A program made the translations under genes and the position numbers. DNA of 64,000 nt from Lumbricus terrestris (Eukaryota > Annelida > Clitellata > Crassiclitellata > Lumbricidae): contig OX457043.1 in the NCBI GenBank assembly GCA_949752735.1, positions 46,282,253-46,346,252 of the forward strand, in the 5' to 3' direction. The notes beneath the pieces are model-generated. The model had not been told where the DNA came from. It saw only the letters and a program-made list of their open reading frames with translations, and did not search any database. This document shows, piece by piece, positions 55,895 to 64,000 of this stretch (its first letter is position 1; every line of letters begins with the position of its first letter).

Positions 55895-56590
55895 CTATCC
55901 GTCCGTCCGTCTGCTCCAAAGTCAGCATTCTCGTCCTATGTCCGTCCATCCGACTGCATGTCATTCCGTGTCTCCCCGTGTCTCTCTGTGTCTGTCTGTG
56001 TCTCTCTGTGTCTCTCTGTGTATCTCTGTGTCTCTCTGTGTCTCTCTGTGTATCTCTGTGTCTCTCTGTGTCTGTCTGTGTCTCTCTCTCTGTCTTTCCC
56101 TGTATTTCTGTGTGTGTCTCTGTGTCGCTCTTTGTTTTATACGTCAATTCGGCTGTCAGTCTAGATGTCCGTGTCTGACCATCTGTCTGCCGGTTTCTCT
56201 GTCCGCCTGCGTATCTGTCTGTCTGTCTGTCTGCATGTCTGTCTGTTTGTCTGTCTGTCTGCCTGCCTGTCTGTCTGCCTGCCTGTCTGTCTGCCTGCCT
56301 GCCTGTCTGTCTGTCTTTCTGTCTGTCTGTCTGCATGTCTGTCTGTTTGTCTGTCTGCCTGCCTGTCTGTCTGTCTGCCTGTCTCTCTGCCTGCCTGTCT
56401 GTCTGTCTGTCTGCCTGCCTGACCATATGTCTGTCTGCCTGCCTGCCTGCCTGTCTGTCTGTCTGTCTGCCTTCTTGCCTGCCTGTCTGTCTGCCTGTCT
56501 GCCTGCCTGCCTGTCTGCCTGCCTGCCTGCCTGCCTGTCTGTCCGCCTGCGTATCTGTCTGTCTGTCTGTCCGTCTGCCTGTCTGTGCGC
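55895..56590. repeat. CTCTGTGT then CTGT/CTGC arrays
   Basis: A TGTCTCTC octamer-like array (55965-56085) gives way to CTGT with GCCT variants (56205-56580). The block GTCTGCATGTCTGTCTGTTT recurs (56230 and 56330). Arg-Gln-Thr-Asp frames on the minus strand are repeat translations. Confidence 0.95.
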
Positions 56591-57120
56591 TCGTGCAACC
56601 GACGACAGTGACGGCACATAACAGACGCATAATCGAATTCATGCCTTTGAGTCTGACAATCTACTTGGTCGACTTGACACAATACCACGCCTTCAAGGTC
56701 ATCCAATTTCCGGTCCGAGACCCTCCCCTCCCCCACTACCACGTTCTCCACCACCCCCAAGCTCACCCCCCCACTGATGGGAGGGGTGGGTGACCTTTTC
56801 CAATTCAACTACTCGACCTCTTAATGCATTCCCCCAGGGACACGCCCAGCCGTCAGGACTTGGGAGGATGGATCGTTTCCAAGGTGACGGGTCCTGCGGC
56901 AGGTTTCGACCTCTCTCGCCTGCTTATGTTGCGCTAATACGGTCCTCTCCCTGAGGCCCATGCAACGATTATCTCAATTCTCCCGGGGTCGTGCGCTATC
57001 CCGAGTAAGTGGTCCAGCCCTCGGTTCTGGCCGATTGGCACTGAGACAAAGGCATTGAGACAAAGGCATTGAGACAAAGGATGGCGCTTGGCGCCGTTTG
57101 TCGCTAAAGTGGCGCACACT
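56591..57120. other. Unassigned low-copy sequence
   Basis: CpG-containing sequence without a supported gene. A 14-bp unit GGCATTGAGACAAA occurs three times in tandem (about 57036-57077). Confidence 0.4.
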
Positions 57121-57610
57121 CGAATGAGGCATTGTCTTGTATTGTGTAATATCGGATTGTATAGTGCACTTTAATTGTCTTGAATTGCGTTGCAATTTAT
57201 GGTAGGTCCTATCCTATCGTATCGCGTGTACTATGTTGTATTGTATTGGGTTGTATAATTTTATGCAGGGCTTAAAGTGTGCCTGGACGGTCATGGACGG
57301 CGTCCATGCACTTGTTTTAAAATCTGAACGCCGTCCAGCCACTTATTGGTGAGCACAGACTGGAAAGGTAAGGGGCGTCCAGGCACTTCTTTTGGAGAGG
57401 TAGGCCTAAGGGACGTCCAGGCACTTATTTTTCCACACTTTAGGCACTGATTTTATGGTATCATATATCGCATTCACTGTGTGATAGTCTATTGACTATT
57501 GCATTGAGCTGTATTGCTATGCGTTGTATTATGCGCTAGGTATGCCCACTGGTGCTACTGGAGCGCATCGTATTGTTTTTGCATTGATCAGTATTGTATT
57601 GTAGTGCCAT
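57121..57610. repeat. Degenerate ATTGT/TATTG repeat, split by a MITE
   Basis: TTGTATTG words fill 57130-57265 and 57470-57605 on either side of the MITE at 57266. Confidence 0.7.
57266..57449 (+). mobile_element. hAT-type MITE (184 bp, CAGxGCxTAAAGTGTG ends)
   Basis: Left end CAGGGCTTAAAGTGTG; the inverted right end reads CAGTGCCTAAAGTGTG. A perfect 8-bp duplication ATTTTATG flanks it (57258-57265 and 57450-57457). The interior repeats CGTCCAGGCACTT in both orientations. There is no ORF. Confidence 0.9.
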
Positions 57611-57883
57611 AGAGCAATTCTTTTGCCAAAAAGAGTCGTCAGATTAATAGCTGGTTTCATCACAACTCACACATAGAACAGTTACTCGCGCAGCAAGGGA
57701 TTCTAAAAGTTTTCCATATCAGACAACTATAATTATTAATTATGTAGATGTATGAATTCAAGCATCAATGAATCTATAATTATGCTCACAACACATTGCA
57801 TAGTAAATACATTAGTCTATATTTTATATGTATAAACAATTATACGACATAATCATAATAAAACATTTTGATTGACTGCATCC

Positions 57884-58732
57884 ACGATATTAAATTTTAA
57901 TACCGCTACACTTAATACCGTGACAGTCAATATTATTCCAGTAACAATAATTCTTATTCCCGTAAAAGTTTACGGGAATAAGAATTGTTACCATCGACTA
58001 TTAATCCCGCGACAGTTAATCCCACCAATATTATAACCACGCGACGTACACACCGTTTGACACCACGACACTAAATACCACTACAGTAGAATAGCATTTT
58101 AAAACTGGTAAAATTCCATTAATGCAATTGAATGGAGTATAGGGAAAGTACATAGTCAAGAAGATAAATTATGGTTGGGACAACAGAAAACGCACCATCG
58201 GCAATGTGGCGATGTTTTGTGAATTTAGAATTAAGATGTATCCCAATTTGTTTACCTTTGCTATAGCGTATGTATACCGCGACCGAAATTCGCCTCCATG
58301 TCACTGAAACTCTTGTGTGATTAAATTTCACATTATATAACCGGTTTAAAATCGACTATGCATGATGATCGTATATATACGTGTCTCTCTTCGTTTAGTC
58401 GCGATATGCACAACGGAATATATCTGAACACAGAGATACCTAGTACCAGGTATACCGTAGCCTACAGCAATATAGTCGTTCAAATATTCGTACTCACGTG
58501 TGTACAGCTATTAAGTGTCGCGGCATCAAACGTCGTGCACGTGATCATAATATTATGTCGGTGGAATTAACTGTGCACGGCGCGATTAATTGTCGCGGGG
58601 ATAAGCTGCATCGCCCAATGGGCCCATAGCACGCGATGAGACTAAGGTAAGGTAGGGTAAGATAAGGGGATTGACTGTCGTGGTATTAAGTAGCGTGGTA
58701 TTAAGTGTCGAGGTATTAAGTGTCGAGGTGGA
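57884..58732. repeat. Clustered, inverted TTAATACCACGACAC-type short repeats
   Basis: From 57890 to 58085 degenerate units like CTTAATACCGTGACAG recur every 16-17 bp on the plus strand. From 58564 to 58732 the reverse form (GTGTCGTGGTATTAA) predominates, for example three units at 58676-58727. The two clusters lie about 480 bp apart in inverse orientation, like the arms of an element. Confidence 0.6.
57941..57991. repeat. 51-bp hairpin
   Basis: Arms TTCTTATTCCCGTAAA and TTTACGGGAATAAGAA are exact complements around a 2-bp centre, extended outward by GTAACAA / TTGTTAC. It lies inside the TTAATACC repeat cluster. Confidence 0.9.
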
Positions 58733-58734
58733 GT

Positions 58735-59092
58735 GGGGCTCCGCTGATAAGGGAGTTAGTTCCTCTTGCTCGTACTATTGCCATGAAGAATCCAGCCGTT
58801 TCTGTGGTTGGCCCAGTGGTGGATGTATAGATCCAGATTTGACCAGGGCCTATGACAACAGAGGCCGTTACCCTGGACAGAAATTTGGTTGGGCATACTA
58901 CAGCACTTGATCTGGAATAGCCTTCATTTAGAGCTATGCCTACACCCTGGGACTGTATACCAGGATCCTTCCTTACTAAACTTAAAACTGTTCTTTTTGG
59001 GCGCGCTGGAGCCGGGTGCGCCTCTGAGTAGTTTTTCTTGAAGGAGCGCTATATAAATGTCCGAGTGAATGAATGAATGAATTAATTAATTC
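58735..59092 (+). pseudogene. LINE 3' end with GAAT tail, inserted in the short-repeat cluster
   Basis: One plus frame carries NRGRYPGQKFGWAYYST. After a frameshift WNSLHLELCL starts at 58913 and, after another, FLTKLKTVLFGRAGAGCASE ends with a stop near 59024. This is the ORF2 C-terminal pattern of the 46.1 and 47.1 kb fragments. The 3' tail TTGAAGGAGCGCTATATAAA ends in GAATGAATGAATT. Short-repeat units (GTGTCGTGGTATTAAGTGTC) flank it on both sides, so it landed inside that array. Confidence 0.8.
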
Positions 59093-59129
59093 AGTGTCGT
59101 GGTATTAAGTGTCGCAGCACGAAGTGCTG

Positions 59130-59845
59130 CACTACCCAATTATGCATGCACTTTATTATATGAACACACTCTGTAGGTATATATTTGCGATATATATGCG
59201 TATATACAGTATGTTTGTGTATGTGTATGTATGTGTATACGTATACATACATGTACATGTCTATAGCCTATCTATCGATGTCCGTAAAGTTAATGGCGCT
59301 ACACGATTCATTGTGTAATCTTATCTTAGATAAAATAAAAGATCGCTACTCATGGCACAATGAATTGACCCTCGATGACCCGTAGGCTAATTGCAAACGT
59401 AGTCGTATACATTCGTGTAGCTCCTTTTCTAAAATCAACTGACCCTATACGCCGCGATCCATGAAACCGGTTTTCAACCAGTGACGCAAAACAGATAGGC
59501 GCTATAAAAGTTGTTTACAGCACTCTGCCCATGGCAACGAGAGCGTCTTAGCAACCTGCAGTCCATGATATATAGCGTCATTATTGAATTTATGGCGGGC
59601 ATCGGTCGTCAACGAACGTTGTGAAAGCGGTTGTTTTTCTAGAGACGGTATATAAATAAATCTTCTCAGTGAATGGGCGGACGATATATGCTTTCGAAGG
59701 CTGATTTTTCGAAATCTGGCGTCAATGACTGATATCCTGTGCGCTGCAGAAAAAAATTGCGCTGCATAAATTTCTACGCAGACGACGTTGTGTATTGAAA
59801 GGGTTAGCAGCGTCTTTACCTGATGTATCGTATTGGACTGGATAA
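59130..59845. other. Intergenic sequence, nothing recognised
   Basis: Contains a short TATGTGTA run (59215-59250). No supported gene. Confidence 0.4.
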
Positions 59846-59847
59846 TA

Positions 59848-59942
59848 TATAGATTTATATAGATGTACGTAGATTTATATAGATTTATATAGATTTATAT
59901 AGATTTGCATAGATTTATATAGATTTATATAGATTTATATAG
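59848..59942. repeat. 10-bp minisatellite (ATAGATTTAT)
   Basis: Nine to ten units with few variants, directly before the palindrome at 59951. Confidence 0.93.
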
Positions 59943-59950
59943 TGCCTATC

Positions 59951-60004
59951 GCAGAATGATCATTCAAAGGCGATCTGCAGATCGCCTCTGAATGATCATT
60001 CTGC
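59951..60004. repeat. 54-bp near-perfect palindrome
   Basis: GCAGAATGATCATTCAAAGG on the left meets its complement ending AATGATCATTCTGC on the right, centred on CTGCAG with a single mismatch pair. Each half contains a CGCCTCTGAAT/ATTCAAAGGCG word like the ASE-stop end of the LINE fragments. Confidence 0.92.
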
Positions 60005-60207
60005 TCATGAGCATCCATGAGAACTCCGGGGAAAAAAATTATTTAAGGACGAGAGAATGTATAATGAGGAAAAACTAGTAATTTATTTAGTCATTAGTGA
60101 GGGAGAGGGAGAATGTCATTCCAAGGTGAGCGACTAACCACACCTGCCTTGGCTTAATATGTGTTGCTTTTATCAAGCGCGACCTTCATATGTCGTTATT
60201 GCTGCAC

Positions 60208-60560
60208 CGAATTCTGCTGCCCGTTCTGCACCCAATTCTAAACCCAATTCTGCCCCAAATCTCAACACAATTCTGTCTCAATTCTGAACCCAATTCTGCG
60301 CCCAGTTCGGCCCCAATTCTGAACCCAATTCTGCGCCCAGTTCGGCCCCAATTCTGAACCCAATTCTGCACCCAATTCTGAACTCAATTCTGCACCCAAT
60401 TCTGAACTCAATTCTGCATCCAATTCTGAACCCAATTCTGCACCCAATTCTGAACCCAATTCTGCCCATTTCTGAACCCAATTCTGTTCCAATTGTGAAA
60501 CCAATTTTGCCCTTAATCTGAACCCAATTCTGCCCCCAGTTCTACCTCAATTCAAAACCG
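60208..60560. repeat. 12-bp minisatellite (AACCCAATTCTG)
   Basis: About 28 copies of a 12-bp unit, alternating AACCCAATTCTG and CACCCAATTCTG, with three GCCCAGTTCGGCC interruptions and two deletions. As 12 is divisible by 3, the minus strand shows a 4-residue periodic frame (Ala-Glu-Leu-Gly/Ser). It lies 130 bp downstream of the candidate exon at 60691. Confidence 0.93.
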
Positions 60561-60690
60561 AACTCTGCACCAAAAACCCCTGTCCCAATCAAAATATTTA
60601 CCGCAATAATAAACAATAGGCACCTAAGCCGAAAGCACTTATAGTATATAGCGATAATACAATTGGGATGTGAGGGGTTAAGTGTCTTAC

Positions 60691-61188
60691 CCTCGTGTTG
60701 CTCAGCTCATTGATCGTCCTCCACATATGATCCCCTCCTCCTCCTATCCATCCTCCACCGTATTCTCCACCATTCTCCCCGTCGTACATCCCATCTCCTC
60801 CTCCTCCTCCTCCGCCATCGAAAAAAGCCCCTCCGCCGAATCCTCCGGAGAACGACGCCGGCCTCTGTTCACTCGATCTCGGTCGACAATGATGATCTGG
60901 CGCTAAATAAGCGGCTATGACGTCATCACCGGAAGCGGCTGACACCGTCGTCGTCGTCGTCGTCTGCGCAGTGGCGGCGGCCGAGGCAGCGGTGGCGGCA
61001 GCCGCGGGCGACCCTCTGGGACCAGCCTTGAAGGAGAGAGCGATGAGGACTCGACCGACGGCTCGTTTGAAGCGTCTGTCCGACGATGACTTCCGGTTGC
61101 TCTTGTTCCCGTTCTCAGTCGTCGACGTCGCCGTCGTTGCTGTTGTTTCGAACTGCATGCCGACGTCCGACGCCGCATGTACGCGCAT
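60691..61188 (-). CDS. Candidate first coding exon of an unidentified host gene
   Basis: The frame opens at ATG 61188 and runs 166 codons to a strong splice-donor-like CACGAGG|GTAAGACACT (exon end 60691, intron from 60690), ending in phase 0. Without splicing it continues 31 codons to a stop at 60598. The peptide begins MRVHAASDVGMQFE, has Thr-rich, basic (RFKRAVGRVLIALSFK, about 37-52), Ala/Thr-rich and Gly-rich (about 117-151) parts, and ends MWRTINELSNTR. CpG density is high and the reading is not a simple tandem repeat. I do not recognise the family. The Gly and Ala runs could mean a low-complexity N-terminus of a regulatory protein; that is speculation. Confidence 0.45.
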
Positions 61189-61199
61189 CAACTGGCGCT

Positions 61200-62340
61200 A
61201 TAGAAGTTGAAGACGCAGGCGCGGCAGTCGTTGTTGCAGTGCCAGCCTCTTCCGATTGACAGTTGCCTCAAAACCACCGTCCATCCGGGTTTCAATCGCT
61301 CCGTGGCCTGTGCCCTTTGACCTATTGAACCTGCGTCCTGCTCAGATCGCTATGTGACCTATATGAACTTCGACCTTGTCATCAACTTGCGTCTTGTTCA
61401 AATCGCCAGGGCTGTTTTAAAGGATTTTTTAGAACTGCACAACCCCTTCTTTTCTTTCCAATCATCCATGGTAAATTGCTTCCATTCGGAGGACAATGAC
61501 CATTTTTTGCTAGTATTTAACTGTACAGAAGTGTTTCTACAGCTGCACAAATTCGTTTAGAACTGCACATTTCTGTACAACTGCACGTTAAAAAAAGCCC
61601 TGCAAATCGCTAGGTGAGCTATGCACCTTGACCTACCGACCGAGTTCACGAATTGTTGTAATCCCATCGCGATGCACTTTGACCTACTAATATCCACCTT
61701 TGACCTTCAACCTGTGACCCGCCGACCTGTTCCAGTTGTTTTTTGTCACAGGCAAATAATCCCGACGAATCGTGAACCTGATCACTACGGTGACATCATC
61801 ATCATCATCAGGCGACAGAATTCTCGATCGACATCCGCCGAAGCACATTCGCTATCACTCCGCCGCGCCAAATCCGCCATCGTTAGCGATCGTAATCGAA
61901 AACTAAGCGCCGCAGGGCCCCTGTTTATTCACCAGCGCTGCGTCGGGCCAGAGGTGTCATCCAGAATTTACGATGCGAGTCCCTATATTATGGTTTCTCT
62001 GAAAGACCATATATAGAGATAATAACAGACTGTTCGTATATGTATACCTTGGATGCTGTTCTCAACGCAGACCCGAACAAGCCAATATATAGCGCTCGAT
62101 TGAATCCCATACAACATATATGTGTGTTGCGCACATGCAGCCATACATTGTATGTAGCCTACAGCCCGCAGGATTGGCCCACGTAAGGTATAATCCTACA
62201 CGTATACCTTATTATTTATACAGCGCTATTTCTCTACGCAATCATATTCGTAATAAAATCCTCCAGCAAGACTAGTGTCAGTTGATTGGTTCTCATACGG
62301 AGTAACTCCTCACCGCTTCTAATCGAATCAAATCAGAATT
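61200..62340. other. Possible 5' flank of the 60.7-61.2 kb exon
   Basis: Mixed sequence with several TGACCT or TTGACCT words between 61316 and 61722, which match nuclear-receptor half-sites. The 131-codon plus frame (61621-62016) has no recognisable motif. No exon supported. Confidence 0.35.
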
Positions 62341-62344
62341 TCCA

Positions 62345-62450
62345 GCGACGCCATCTTTCGATTAAACCCATCGACCCAATACGCATGCGCGCGTCAGGCG
62401 CATGCGCGTCGAATCCTCTGCGTCATGCGCATGCGCGTCAAATCCTCTGC
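62345..62450. promoter_or_regulatory. NRF1-like and YY1-like motif cluster
   Basis: Three GCATGCGC palindromes (about 62381-62393, 62397-62408 and 62426-62437), at least one an exact TGCGCATGCGC NRF1 site, plus GCCATCTTT at 62350-62358. Two of the NRF1 sites sit in a ~29-bp direct duplication (GCGCATGCGCGTC then AATCCTCTGC). Typical of CpG-type animal promoters. The gene controlled is not evident. Confidence 0.35.
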
Positions 62451-62578
62451 TAAACCCGACAGTCGCGAATCCTGTCGTCGTCGTCGCTCGATCCGCGAAC
62501 CTACTTCCGGTTTCGTCGTCGATGTATCGAGAATCCAATCTGCGACTGCTGAACCTGCTGCTGCTGCTGCTGTACACG

Positions 62579-62710
62579 CATGCAGAAGGAGGATGCGGCG
62601 GTGGAAGATGGGGAGGATGAAGAGGATGGTGAGGAGGAGGAATCAGTGGACGACCGATCTAGGCATCATCATCACCATCATCGTCAGCAGCAGCAGCAGC
62701 AGCAGCATGG
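62579..62710 (+). CDS. Small acidic / poly-His / poly-Gln ORF, doubtful
   Basis: From the ATG near 62579 a frame of about 42 codons reads MQKEDAAVEDGEDEEDGEEE, then a His-rich run and a Gln run from CAT and CAG repeats. Acidic-His-Gln strings occur in real metazoan nuclear proteins, and it lies 150 bp downstream of the NRF1-like cluster. Triplet repeats alone could explain it, so it is listed as a low-confidence candidate. Confidence 0.15.
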
Positions 62711-62864
62711 ATAGACGAGTTTTCAGGAAGAGCGTGCAGTCGATAGAGTGAGGCGTGCGATTATACTATAGGATGATGGTATGAAGCAGTAAAACGCGTC
62801 CATCGACTTCGTCTCGGTGGTTGCTGCTGATGCTCCAGTCGCTGGCACTGGTCTTCTGTCTCAT

Positions 62865-63232
62865 CCTCCTCCTCCTCCTCCTCTTCTTCTTCCTCCTCTT
62901 CTTCTTCCTCCTCTTCTTCCTCCTCTTCTTCTTCTTCCTCCTCTTCTTCCTCCTCTTCCTCCTCCTCTTCTTCTTCCTCCTCTTCTTCTTCCTCCTCGTC
63001 CTCCTCGACCTCCTCGTCCTCTTCTTCGTCCTCCTTCTCCTCTTCCTCTGTCTCCTCCTCCTCTTCTTCTTCCTCCTCCTCCACCTCGTCCTCCTCCTCT
63101 TCTTCTTCTTCTTCCTCCTCCTCATCTGCCTTCTCCTCCTCCTTCTTCTCCTTCTTCTTCTTCGTCTTCCTCATCCTCCTTCTCGTCCTCCTCGTCCTCC
63201 TCCTCGTCCTCCCCTCCTCCACTCCTCTTTCG
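62865..63232. repeat. CTC/CTT trinucleotide tract
   Basis: Degenerate CTCCTC/TTCTTC triplets. The minus frame (62761-63222) is mostly poly-Glu and the others poly-Leu, poly-Pro or poly-Ser/Arg, as expected from a purine/pyrimidine triplet array. Confidence 0.9.
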
Positions 63233-63297
63233 CTGTTTTATTCGTCTTTCGAAAGAGCGCCGTTCGACTTATATAAGCGCCCAATTGGCGGGAATAG

Positions 63298-63545
63298 ACA
63301 TTCATACACACACGCACACACCCACAAACACACACACACAAACACGCATATACATACACACACACAACCACACAAGCACAAACACACAAATGCAAATGCA
63401 CACCCACACACACACACACACACACGCACAGGTATATATTTACTATAGGTTACGTTGACATCCTCCACGCACACACGCACACACACAACCGCACGAACAC
63501 AAACACAGGTACACATAATTATATAGACACACACACAGAGGCATA
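63298..63545. repeat. CA-rich microsatellite
   Basis: ACAC runs with GCAC and ACAA variants in two blocks (63305-63428 and 63470-63540). Confidence 0.92.
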
Positions 63546-64000
63546 CGCGCATACGTATTATTATTATTCCCTGTACACCTTATACCGTCCCGTCCATTAC
63601 CTTCCTTACCCTATATACCCGACGGTACTATTCCTTATATATCTTGCCTTCTCCTCCTTCCTCGCTATGCCCAAATAACTCCGTCTGACGTTACCGTCCA
63701 CTGATCTCCCTGTTCGTCACCTGATCTCACCTTGTCCCATCCGTTGCTTACCTGTCCATCACCTGTGACTGATTGTTTTTCTGCTTTAAACGGACCAGCA
63801 GAATATCCTATTAAAGCATCATGTTAAAGGTCGAGATGCGGAAGTCTTCAGCTGCTGACGAGCGACAGGCGGAAGGAGAGGATAGAATGACGAGACAACC
63901 ACTGATCTTACTTACCGACCATGTGTATATAATGTGGTGCCAGCTGGTGACAAAATTGGTTTATACTTCCTGTCCGTTCGTCATCTCGTCATCTTGTCAT
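63546..64000. other. Intergenic sequence to the window edge, nothing recognised
   Basis: Pyrimidine-leaning sequence without a supported gene or element end. Confidence 0.4.

Noticed and set aside
62761..63222. 153-codon acidic (poly-Glu) minus ORF
   Set aside because: A CTC/CTT triplet array read in its GAG/GAA frame; the other frames are equally open.

Overview
The window looks like eukaryotic, probably marine-invertebrate, nuclear DNA. There are no bacterial-style packed genes and no rRNA or bona fide tRNA. About half is simple-sequence or minisatellite DNA, and most of the rest is transposon-derived. Short words such as TAGGCCTA recur, which I associate with echinoderm or hemichordate genomes, but that assignment is a weak inference. 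Nearly every long open frame is a translated microsatellite.

The clearest coding unit is a Ty3/gypsy-like LTR retrotransposon on the minus strand (27169-34958, 7790 bp). It has two 2181-bp LTRs that look over 99% identical by eye, and one intact Gag ORF of about 1022 residues with three CCHC zinc knuckles. It has no recognisable pol. The Gag start codon and its first 248 codons lie inside the 5' LTR, and the frame runs straight through the primer-binding site.

Layout. 1-3.8 kb: tetranucleotide arrays and a pyrimidine tract. 3.84-4.62 kb: an internally deleted hAT transposon with a perfect 8-bp target duplication, followed by CAT and CTC arrays to 6.6 kb. 7.5-13.1 kb: CTGT/CTCTGT arrays with a hAT MITE at 10.1 kb and a tRNA-derived SINE at 11.5 kb. 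13.1-14.8 kb: an unclassified element with inverted ends. 15.8-19.8 kb: a large element with 0.9-1.2-kb inverted arms built from ~154-bp tandem units, each with paired AAAATGGCGG motifs. 21-26 kb: microsatellites, a duplicated segment, a MITE, and a 0.7-kb ACCAT satellite holding a 230-bp palindrome. 27.2-35.2 kb: the LTR element and an AT array. 35-49 kb: SINEs (one nested in another), two copies of one hAT family, a small MITE pair, and two LINE 3' ends. 49-57 kb: purine, TCCA and CTGT arrays. 57-61 kb: a hAT MITE, an inverted short-repeat cluster interrupted by a LINE 3' end, a 54-bp palindrome and a 12-bp minisatellite. 60.69-61.19 kb: a candidate first coding exon of a host gene (minus strand), the best non-transposon gene signal. 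62.3-63.5 kb: NRF1-like motifs, then CTC and CA arrays.

Together the elements make a small ecosystem. hAT leftovers and MITEs keep hAT-type ends for mobilisation by an autonomous hAT elsewhere. The main SINE family shares its 3' tail with LINE 3' ends in the same window, so that LINE is its likely driver. The Gag-only LTR element would need reverse transcriptase and integrase from a relative.
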